This document shows, piece by piece, positions 1 through 5,536 of a stretch of DNA of 8,615 nt. Below the pieces are notes generated by a model, which did no database searches, was not told the DNA's origin, and was given only the letters and a program-made list of their open reading frames with translations. How positions within the stretch are numbered: position 1 is the stretch's first letter; the number at the start of each line of letters is the position of its first letter. Both the position numbers and the translations under genes were made by a program. This DNA is from Spirochaetaceae bacterium (GTDB lineage: Bacteria; Spirochaetota; Spirochaetia; Treponematales; Breznakiellaceae): positions 1 to 8,615 of the forward strand of contig JAIRMP010000190.1 of NCBI GenBank assembly GCA_031258615.1, in the 5' to 3' direction.

Positions 1-2
1 CT

Positions 3-299
3 GCTATTAAAAAATCATTATTTCTGTGTTCACAGTTGTTTTTTTTTTTTTTTCATTACATCTTTTCTTCGGGGGGGGGGGGGGGGGGTAGACTTATAGA
101 TTTTATGTCTATTGATGTCGAAGGCGCTGAAATGAGCATACTCAAAACGATTGATTTTAACAAGTATTCGTTTGGCTTGATCACGGTGGAAAACAACGAA
201 GAGACTCAAGGCGACGGTGAAAGATTAAAAGAATTTATGGCCGAAAAAGGCTACAAGGTATTTTTGGATTTGGGGCTTGATATAATGTTTACCAAATGA
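3..299 (+). CDS. FkbM-family methyltransferase, C-terminal fragment behind homopolymer tracts
   Basis: The frame is open from the window edge to a TGA at 297-299, so the gene may begin outside the window; the first start-like codon inside is TTG at 36. From about position 94 the protein reads IDFMSIDVEGAEMSILK, the signature of the SAM-dependent FkbM fold in which the acidic D-x-E-G segment follows a core strand, and it ends with the usual C-terminal part (ITVENN, then an amphipathic helix and GYKVFLDLGLD). FkbM enzymes O-methylate sugars or other small groups, often in surface-glycan clusters; the substrate here is unknown. A full FkbM domain is about 150-240 residues, and the SAM-binding N-terminal half is missing. 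The residues before the motif (Phe run, then Gly6) come from a T run and a G run and do not resemble the family. It is either a decayed or truncated gene, a phase-variable gene, or an assembly join. Confidence 0.7.
   Translation, partial: AIKKSLFLCSQLFFFFFHYIFSSGGGGGGRLIDFMSIDVEGAEMSILKTIDFNKYSFGLITVENNEETQGDGERLKEFMAEKGYKVFLDLGLDIMFTK
39..53. repeat. Homopolymer run, 15 T
   Basis: Fifteen consecutive T residues, read as Phe codons in the frame of the FkbM fragment. Runs of this length are slippage-prone in vivo and error-prone in sequencing. Confidence 0.9.
71..88. repeat. Homopolymer run, 18 G
   Basis: Eighteen consecutive G residues, read as six Gly codons in frame with the FkbM tail that follows within about six bases. 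Poly-G tracts of this kind are known phase-variation switches in Treponema and Campylobacter, but G runs are also a well-known sequencing artefact, so the exact length should not be trusted. Confidence 0.85.
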
Positions 300-341
300 C
301 AGTTCTTTGCCATACCGGGATGGCCGGATGCAAAATCCTCC

Positions 342-690
342 CTACCCGGCCTTTACGCATGATAGACGCATCCTGCTAAACTTTGCCGCATAATAGACCG
401 GCAGCGGGGGACGCGCCCATATCGTTAGTAAACAAGAGGAAAACCCCCTTGTTTTTGCTATCCGCATCAATTTTACCCGTATTTGCCGTGAAGTCAAAAC
501 CATTGTCTACATCATGCTTTGTGATGGTAAAATAAAGTTTGAAACGGTTTAACTTGCTTTGTGGGTATCTCTTTAGGGCATTGAGTTCGGCGCTTAACCG
601 GTCAATTTTCCCGGATAATTAAATTAGGTAAACCCCCGGCTTTGCCTTAAACTTGACCCACAAATATCTTGGATCGTTGGTATATTTCAT
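342..690 (-). pseudogene. IS4/IS1634-type transposase remnant
   Basis: Reading the minus strand from an ATG at 690, a short N-terminal-like piece (MKYTNDPRYLWVKFKAKPG) runs to a TAA at 621-619. The same frame then continues with SGKIDRLSAELNALKRYPQ, a basic stretch, FKLYFTITKHD and KNKGVFLLFTNDMGASP. The last part matches the beta-strand segment found shortly before the catalytic glutamate helix in IS4/IS1634-family DDE transposases (typically 'DG-F-V-L-TND ... EVY--YR'). The present frame stops at 378-376. Skipping one base in the five-G run at 406-410 (C5 on the coding strand) restores SPLPVYYAAKFSRMRL and runs to a TAG at 344-342. One stop codon, one frameshift, and the absence of most of a ~450-600-residue enzyme mark it as a dead relic. 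No terminal inverted repeats were identified. The family call rests on pattern recognition only. Confidence 0.5.
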
Positions 691-802
691 GCGACACTCT
701 GCTAAAAGCTAAAAACTTTGGAATGAAAACTTTGACAAACAGGAGATTATCAGGGTACACAGGGAGGTTGCGATACAGCGAATGGCTGACTATGGTGGTA
801 CA

Positions 803-820
803 ATCCTGTTGGTACAGGAT
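803..820. repeat. Perfect inverted repeat, 7-bp arms, 4-nt loop
   Basis: ATCCTGT, loop TGGT, ACAGGAT. Every arm base pairs. No T-run follows, so it is not an obvious terminator. Confidence 0.6.
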
Positions 821-907
821 ACGTGACAGCCGCAACGGTATACCGGAGAGGACGGCGGTGTTACAGGTGCGGTACGCCTCGTATTCTGTAAAGCGGCTTG
901 CACGCAT

Positions 908-941
908 CAGGCTTGATCCCGCTACTCACTCCACAAGCCTG
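908..941. repeat. Perfect inverted repeat, 8-bp arms, 18-nt loop
   Basis: CAGGCTTG at 908-915 pairs exactly with CAAGCCTG at 934-941. It is followed at once by the 8-bp palindrome CTCGCGAG (942-949), giving two adjacent symmetric elements. Confidence 0.6.
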
Positions 942-1302
942 CTCGCGAGGACGATTCCCAACCGTCTAACGGCGGTTCACCATTCACCATTTGTTCTTCC
1001 GTTTTCCTTGTTTTCAACTCCCTTTTAGCTATTCCCTCCTCTCTTTTACTTATTGCCTCTTCCCTACTCTTTATTCTCTCCTCCCTTTTACTTATTCCCT
1101 CTTCCCTCTTCTCTATTCCCTCCTCCCTCTTTTTTATTACCTCTGTCATCCTCTTTATTCTCCTTTCCTTCCACTTTATTTCCACCTCCCTTTTCTTTAT
1201 CCCCTCTTCTCTCCTCTTTATTCCCTCCTCCCTTTTTCTTATCCCCTCTTCCTTTCTTTTTATTATCTCTTCCCTCTTACTCAATACTTCTTCCCTGCTC
1301 AC
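922..1302 (-). CDS. Possible heptad-repeat (EEGIxKR) coiled-coil protein encoded by the 21-bp array
   Basis: On the minus strand the 21-bp tandem array is read without a stop as about fourteen seven-residue units of the form E-E-G-I-x-K-R, with no prolines in the repeat zone. A GTG at 1302-1300 lies four bases after an AGGAGGG stretch and about 14 bases beyond the tetR stop, which is the geometry of a translationally coupled gene. The frame leaves the array with EEQMVNGEPPLDGWESS and stops at 924-922, giving 126 residues. If made, it would be a highly charged single helix or coiled coil. Against a real gene: purine-rich repeats create Shine-Dalgarno-like sites by chance, the opposite strand is equally stop-free, and the C-terminal tail overlaps the hairpin-rich segment. 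I consider it more likely a minisatellite than a conserved gene. Confidence 0.2.
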   Translation of the reverse strand: MSREEVLSKREEIIKRKEEGIRKREEGIKRREEGIKKREVEIKWKERRIKRMTEVIKKREEGIEKREEGISKREERIKSREEAISKREEGIAKRELKTRKTEEQMVNGEPPLDGWESSSRAGLWSE

Positions 1303-1317
1303 TATTCCCTCCTCATC
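1007..1317. repeat. Minisatellite: about fifteen imperfect 21-bp tandem repeats
   Basis: The plus strand is almost pure pyrimidine apart from a repeating TTATT/CTATT step. The approximate consensus is TTTATTCCCTCTTCCCTCTT plus C, with unit starts near 1028, 1049, 1070, 1091 and every 21 bases to 1301; a more diverged unit fills 1007-1027. Within each unit a 7-base sub-period (TTCCCTC) is visible. The array ends on the first base of the tetR stop codon (CTA on the plus strand at 1317-1319), so it lies directly behind that gene. Its strong strand asymmetry (polypurine/polypyrimidine) could favour triplex or slipped structures. Confidence 0.85.
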
Positions 1318-1871
1318 TAAGTGCTTAACCCTGTCAGTATTTTTGCCAACTCCGGGATCGGAATAGACATACTGTTTTTTAGCCAATGCTGTATCAGGCC
1401 GATCGCGCCGTTTACAATAAAGGCGTACCAGTATTCGTGCATTTCTTCCCGTATCGCCTTTTCGGAAAAGTACTTCATCACAAGACCTTTCTGCATAAAA
1501 CGCCGCAAGACCTTTTTCTGAAAACTCAGATCGCCGTTTTCGCTCAGTAAAATATGCAGTGAATTGCTGTTGTTGGCGATAAAGTTTAACATTTCTTCCA
1601 CCATTTCCTCTATCTCACGTTTGCTGCGCCGTGACTCGTACTTGTTCAGCATATCCTCAAAATAGGCAAGGGTTTCCTCCTCTATTTGCAGCAGCAGATC
1701 GTACCTGTCACGGTAATGGGCGTAAAAAGTCGTCCGGTTTACATCGGCTTTTTCACATAAATCTTTGATCGTTATCTTTGTAAAAGCCCTGTCCTTCATC
1801 AGCTCAATCAGGCTGTCCGCCAGGGCTTTCCGGGTATACCGGGTCTTGCGGTCAATTTTCATCTCTTTCAT
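1317..1871 (-). CDS. TetR/AcrR-family transcriptional regulator
   Basis: A 184-residue regulator with the TetR N-terminal DNA-binding domain. The first helix spans about residues 10-26 (RYTRKALADSLIELMKD) and the helix-turn-helix about 31-53, with the family hallmark TIKDLCEKADVNRTTFYAHY followed by RDRYDLL. The remaining ~125 residues form the helical ligand-binding and dimerisation domain, ending IPELAKILTGLST. I chose ATG 1871 because GGAG lies at 1882-1879 with a 7-base gap and it gives a typical TetR length; the open frame extends upstream to 2015 but that extension runs through the intergenic control region and looks noncoding. It is divergent from the RND operon, about 160 bp away, with palindromes between them. 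The likely role is a local repressor of that operon and of itself. The inducing ligand is unknown. Confidence 0.9.
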   Translation of the reverse strand: MKEMKIDRKTRYTRKALADSLIELMKDRAFTKITIKDLCEKADVNRTTFYAHYRDRYDLLLQIEEETLAYFEDMLNKYESRRSKREIEEMVEEMLNFIANNSNSLHILLSENGDLSFQKKVLRRFMQKGLVMKYFSEKAIREEMHEYWYAFIVNGAIGLIQHWLKNSMSIPIPELAKILTGLST

Positions 1872-1946
1872 AGCTATTCTCCGCCTCATTTTGCGTGTTT
1901 TTGCGCCAAAACCGACAGCGCGGCGCATTTTGTTTGTTACACAACG

Positions 1947-1969
1947 AATTGAAAACAATTGATAATTGT
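1947..1969. promoter_or_regulatory. Candidate TetR operator: two overlapping palindromes
   Basis: ACAATT-GAT-AATTGT (1955-1969) is a perfect inverted repeat with 6-bp arms, and AATTG-AAAA-CAATT (1947-1960) is a second one sharing the central CAATT half-site. Both lie between the divergent tetR and transporter genes, and the right arm covers the first bases of the putative -35 box at 1966-1971. The size and symmetry fit a TetR dimer site. Binding by this particular regulator is inferred from position. Confidence 0.55.
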
Positions 1970-1994
1970 AAAAGAAACATCGTGTAAGTATAGT
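1966..1994 (+). promoter_or_regulatory. Sigma-70-type promoter for the transporter operon
   Basis: TTGTAA (1966-1971, 4 of 6 to consensus) is separated by 17 bases from TATAGT (1989-1994, 5 of 6). Transcription would begin near 2001, giving a ~30-base leader before the chosen start codon. The -35 box overlaps the palindromic operator candidate, so a bound regulator would exclude RNA polymerase. Confidence 0.5.
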
Positions 1995-2030
1995 CGGGTT
2001 TATAAATAACAACAAGGAATGAAGCGATTT

Positions 2031-4727
2031 ATGAAAAGACTTTTTAAGCGCCCGCGCCTTGTACTGGCGGTCATTGCCGTGATAACCGTGTTTTTCGCGT
2101 TCCAGCTTCCACGCGCGGAACTGGACAACAACAACATCAGGTTTTTACCGAAAGAACACGAGGCCCGCGTGATCTCCGCCTACATTGACGATACGTTCGG
2201 CGGCAATTCGATGATCCTTCTGGGGCTGCTGCGGCCCTACGGAAATGTCTTTGAGCGGGAGTTCCTGTCGAGGATCAAGGATTTCGCGGAAGCGGCGGAG
2301 GACGTTGAATTCGTGAAAGACGTTACCTCCATCATGTCCACCCAGTACATAAGGGCGGAAGGCGGCGCCATAGTCGTTGACGACATAGTGCCGGAGGATT
2401 TTTCCGGTACGGCGGAGGAAATCGCGGAGCTTAGGCGGCGTATTTCATCGTGGGATATGCTGCGCGGTTCGATCGTCTCGGACGACCTTTCCGCCACGCA
2501 GATCGTGGTGAGCCTCAACGTAACAACGGAGGAGGCGGTAAGTCCGGAAGTAACGGAGACCCTGATCAAAATAAGGGAACTGGCACGGGAGATGTTTGAC
2601 GGCCAGGCGGAGGTGTACGTCACGGGGCAGACACTGATCAACGCGACAATAAACGAATCGATGATAAAAGACAATATGCTGCTGATACCGCTGGTCGTGA
2701 TAGTCGTGCTGGCCGTCCTATTCTTTTCGTTCAGGCGCTTTACGTTTGTCATGCTCCCGCTCGTTACGGTGATCGCCGCGGTAATCTGGACGGTAGGGGC
2801 TATGGCGCTCTTTGGCATAAAGCTTTCGATCATCACCACGCTGCTGCCCGTCATCCTCGTGGCTGTCGGGAGCGCTTACGGCATACACGTGATAACGCAC
2901 TACATTGAGGACACAGGGGGCCGCGCACTCTCCGCCGGCGGACACCGGGAACTGGTACTCCTCTTGGTAGGCAGGCTGATAAAACCCGTGTCGCTGGCGG
3001 CGCTCACAACCCTTGCCGGCTTTGTCTCGTTCTGCTTCACCTCCGTCGTGCCTATACGCGAATTCGGCTACTGCGCGAGCTTTGGCGTGCTGGCCTGCTT
3101 CGTGATAGCGGTAACGCTGATTCCCGCGATGCTGCTGGTCCGCGGGCCGCGGATGCCGGCAGCCGCCGTAAAGTCCGGCGCGGGAGAAGGGCTCGCGAGC
3201 CGGGTAATAGCCGGCGGCTTTCTGGCGGTAGCGAACAAGAGGCTGGCCGTGCTGATTTGCACCGCACTGCTGATCGTCGTATCGCTGTACGGCCTGTCAA
3301 AAATAGTCGTCGACAACGTGCTGATAGAATTCTTTCAGGACGAGACGGAGATAAGCCGCTCGGACGAGTTCATCAGGAAGTACTTCGGCGGTTCAAAAGA
3401 CCTGACGCTGGTGGTGGAGGCCGACACCTCGGAGGAACTGCTCGACCCGGAGGTACTGGGCGCGATAGACAGCCTGTCGGCCTATCTTGCCGGGCGCGTC
3501 CCCCTCACCGGTAAGGTCGCCGGTTTTACCGACATAATCAAGCGGATAAACCAGGTCTTTAACGCGGACGAAAGGCCGGAGGGCATCCCCGCGAGGGACG
3601 GCGCCCAGGCATCCGCCATAGCCGGGGACGGGGAAGATGCGTTCGGCTTAGTCGGCCTTGCCGGGGACGGGGAGGAGGCGTTCGGCTTAGTCGGCGTTGC
3701 CGGAGACGGGGAGGAGGCGTTCGGCTTCGGCGGCTTCGAGGAAGCGGGCGCGCCGGCGTTTCAGGCTGAGGAGGCCGGCTACAGCCTCGATCAGTACAGC
3801 GCCGCCGATCTGATCACGCTGCTGGACAGCGCGGCGGGGAAGTCCTCTGCCCTGAGCGGCGGGGACCTTGTGCGCGAACTCAAGCGCCTTGTGAACTACG
3901 ACGGATTCTCGTACTACGAGATACCCGTCGACCCGGCCCGCTACGGCAAGAAGACCAGGGACGAGCTGCGCCTGCTGATCTCAAACTACCTCGCGCTGTT
4001 AGCGGGCGGCGACGATTCCGGCTACTCCAACGACCCTATAGAGCCGACCGCCGTCAAGATGATGATACAGCTCCGCGCCACGGGCAACCGCGAGGTACTG
4101 GACGTAATCGACACGATCAACGCCTTCATCGCCGCAAACTTCCCGCCGAATGTGCGGGTGGTCATAGGCGGCAGCGCGACCCAGGAGGCGGCGGTTACAA
4201 GCCTCATTGTGAACGCCCAGATCATCTCTGTCGTGATCTCCGTCATCATGGTGCTGATCATCGTGGGCCTCTCGTATCGCTCGGTGATAGCGGGCGTGAT
4301 CGCCGCCGTCCCGCTCGCCATCGCTATCCTCTGCAACTTCGCCGTGATGGGTTACCTGGGGATAAAGCTGAACATAGGCACCGCGCTGATCGCCAGCGTC
4401 GCGGTGGGGATAGGCATAGACTACACGATTCACTTCATCGAATTCTTCAAACGCGAGTACATCCGGGGCGATGACGGCGGCGAATTCCTCCGGCGCGTGT
4501 TCTCAGGCTGCGGCAAGGCGATACTGATCAACGCCCTGTCCGTGGGCGCGGGCTTCGCCGTGCTGACATTCTCGCGCTTCAGGATACTGGCGGAGTTCGG
4601 CGGCCTGATCGCGTTCAGCATGATAATCACCGCGCTGGTAAGCCTCATCGTGATACCGGTACTGCTCACCACGGTCAAACCGCGCTTTGTTTATGGAACA
4701 GTGAGTTCTCACAAGGTGGGTAAATAG
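2031..4727 (+). CDS. RND/MMPL-superfamily transporter (HAE3-like, COG1033 type)
   Basis: An inner-membrane exporter of the RND superfamily, built as two homologous halves, probably 12 membrane helices. Numbering from ATG 2031: TM1 at about 10-26, a periplasmic loop to ~215, a TM block at ~216-372 containing GSAYGIHVITHY, the second-half first TM at ~404-425, a second loop to ~724, and a TM block at ~725-880 containing VGIGIDYTIHFIEFF. The Asp-Tyr pair in that motif is at the position used for proton coupling in MmpL-type proteins; the first-half motif lacks an Asp. The second loop carries a 13-residue triplicate (see the 3621-3737 entry). Length (~900) suits the HAE3/MMPL class rather than the ~1040-residue AcrB class, and no membrane-fusion protein is encoded nearby. 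Start: AAGGA (2014-2018) touches an ATG at 2019 with no spacing but lies 12 bases before ATG 2031, so 2031 is preferred; 2019 (902 residues) remains possible. The following gene is 20 bases downstream. Confidence 0.9.
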   Translation: MKRLFKRPRLVLAVIAVITVFFAFQLPRAELDNNNIRFLPKEHEARVISAYIDDTFGGNSMILLGLLRPYGNVFEREFLSRIKDFAEAAEDVEFVKDVTSIMSTQYIRAEGGAIVVDDIVPEDFSGTAEEIAELRRRISSWDMLRGSIVSDDLSATQIVVSLNVTTEEAVSPEVTETLIKIRELAREMFDGQAEVYVTGQTLINATINESMIKDNMLLIPLVVIVVLAVLFFSFRRFTFVMLPLVTVIAAVIWTVGAMALFGIKLSIITTLLPVILVAVGSAYGIHVITHYIEDTGGRALSAGGHRELVLLLVGRLIKPVSLAALTTLAGFVSFCFTSVVPIREFGYCASFGVLACFVIAVTLIPAMLLVRGPRMPAAAVKSGAGEGLASRVIAGGFLAVANKRLAVLICTALLIVVSLYGLSKIVVDNVLIEFFQDETEISRSDEFIRKYFGGSKDLTLVVEADTSEELLDPEVLGAIDSLSAYLAGRVPLTGKVAGFTDIIKRINQVFNADERPEGIPARDGAQASAIAGDGEDAFGLVGLAGDGEEAFGLVGVAGDGEEAFGFGGFEEAGAPAFQAEEAGYSLDQYSAADLITLLDSAAGKSSALSGGDLVRELKRLVNYDGFSYYEIPVDPARYGKKTRDELRLLISNYLALLAGGDDSGYSNDPIEPTAVKMMIQLRATGNREVLDVIDTINAFIAANFPPNVRVVIGGSATQEAAVTSLIVNAQIISVVISVIMVLIIVGLSYRSVIAGVIAAVPLAIAILCNFAVMGYLGIKLNIGTALIASVAVGIGIDYTIHFIEFFKREYIRGDDGGEFLRRVFSGCGKAILINALSVGAGFAVLTFSRFRILAEFGGLIAFSMIITALVSLIVIPVLLTTVKPRFVYGTVSSHKVGK
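3621..3737 (+). repeat. Three in-frame 39-bp tandem repeats inside the transporter gene
   Basis: Units at 3621-3659, 3660-3698 and 3699-3737 encode AGDGEDAFGLVGL, AGDGEEAFGLVGV and AGDGEEAFGFGGF. Units one and two differ at very few bases, which suggests recent expansion by slippage or unequal recombination. The acidic Gly-rich units lie in the second periplasmic loop of the RND protein and keep the reading frame. Confidence 0.9.
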
Positions 4728-4747
4728 AATGTTTAGGAGTATGTGTT

Positions 4748-5536
4748 ATGAAAACCAGGATTAGCAGCGCCGGGGTTTTGGCGGCGCTGTTTTTGGCGGT
4801 GGTCGGCCTGCCGGCTTTCGGGCAGGATGCCGCCGCGATTGTTGAGAGGGCGCGTAACAGGATAGAGGCCGATACCACTTCCACGCGCTCGCGGATGGTG
4901 ATCACCGCGAAGGACGGCAAGACGTCGGAGCGGATGATCGACCAGTATTCAAAGGAGAGCGGCGGCAGAACGCTGATGCTGATCGAGTTCAAGCGTCCGG
5001 CGTCCGTGGCGGGGACGCGCTTCCTGACGATAGAGAATCAGGCCGGCGGCGAGGACCGCTGGATATACCTGCCCAGTCTTGGGAAGACGCGGCGCGTTGC
5101 CGCCTCCGAAGGAGGCGGCAGCTTCATGGGGACAGACTTTTCGTACGACGACATCTCGTCGACGGACAGGGACATAGACGCCGATACCCATACCATCCTG
5201 CGCGAGGAGACGCTGGACGGCGTCCCGTGCTATGTGGTTCAGTCCGTCCCCAGGGATTCCGGCTACCAGTACGCGAAAACGATCTCATGGATAGACAAGG
5301 CTCAGTCCCTGATATATAAAAATGAGATGTACAACAAACGCGGCGAGTTGGTAAAGACGATGGAGATGTCGGATTACAGGGACGTGCAGGGGCGGCCTAC
5401 CGCGATGCGGACAAAGGTAGCCACAATCGCGTCCGGCACGTCCACAACGGTTTTTATGGACATCGTGAGGTATGACGATACGATGCCGGACGGGGTTTTT
5501 ACCGTGAACTACCTTGAGACAGGGAGGATTCGATGA
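4748..5536 (+). CDS. Outer membrane lipoprotein-sorting protein (LolA-like fold, COG2834 type)
   Basis: A 262-residue exported protein. Residues 1-25 form a signal peptide (basic MKTR, hydrophobic core, cleavage expected after AFG before QDAA). It lacks a lipobox Cys, so it should be soluble in the periplasm. The mature part carries the hallmarks of this family: GGEDRWIYLPSLGKTRRV (about 100-117) and GSFMGTDFSYDD (about 124-135), followed by YVVQSVPRD and a strand-rich C-terminal half ending YDDTMPDGVFTVNYLETGR. The fold is a half-barrel with a hydrophobic pocket related to LolA, suited to carrying an acyl chain across the periplasm. AGGAG at 4735-4739 stands 8 bases before the ATG. Located between an RND transporter and an outer-membrane barrel, it is best read as the periplasmic shuttle of that system. 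The cargo is unknown. Confidence 0.88.
   Translation: MKTRISSAGVLAALFLAVVGLPAFGQDAAAIVERARNRIEADTTSTRSRMVITAKDGKTSERMIDQYSKESGGRTLMLIEFKRPASVAGTRFLTIENQAGGEDRWIYLPSLGKTRRVAASEGGGSFMGTDFSYDDISSTDRDIDADTHTILREETLDGVPCYVVQSVPRDSGYQYAKTISWIDKAQSLIYKNEMYNKRGELVKTMEMSDYRDVQGRPTAMRTKVATIASGTSTTVFMDIVRYDDTMPDGVFTVNYLETGRIR

Larger units (their letters stand above)
691..1006. other. Gene-free segment rich in perfect hairpins
   Basis: No reading frame here looks like protein: the long open frames on both strands are arginine- and serine-rich with no recognisable motif. Several exact inverted repeats are visible: ATCCTGT/ACAGGAT around TGGT (803-820), the palindrome CGGTATACCG (836-845), CAGGCTTG/CAAGCCTG (908-941, 18-nt loop), the palindrome CTCGCGAG (942-949), and AACCG/CGGTT (960-977). 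Such clustering would suit a structured RNA or the debris of a mobile element. I do not recognise a known RNA family. Confidence 0.4.

Noticed and set aside
960..977. Hairpin AACCG...CGGTT considered as part of a group II intron or retroelement RNA
   Set aside because: Only a short stem resembles intron sequence; no reverse transcriptase, domain V or intron boundary is visible.
669..1028. A 119-residue plus-strand frame and an 86-residue minus-strand frame in the hairpin-rich segment
   Set aside because: No motif, Arg/Ser-rich composition and overlap of two opposed frames over sequence made of inverted repeats; not believable as genes.
1007..1317. The 21-bp array considered as a CRISPR
   Set aside because: The repeats are contiguous without unique spacers, are imperfect, and no cas gene is near.
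991..1328. Plus-strand open frames through the pyrimidine array (Leu/Pro/Phe/Tyr/Ser-rich)
   Set aside because: A stop-free frame is forced by the repeat composition; the peptides have no plausible ribosome-binding site and simply mirror the minisatellite.
1872..2015. Upstream extension of the tetR frame to 2015
   Set aside because: The added 48 residues do not look like family sequence, cover the palindromes and promoter, and a good ribosome-binding site supports the start at 1871.
2237..4712. Several long minus-strand and alternate-frame open frames inside the transporter gene
   Set aside because: They arise from GC-rich codon structure opposite a clearly coding gene, are rich in Ser/Arg or His/Asp, show no motifs, and the sense strand has an unmistakable RND protein.
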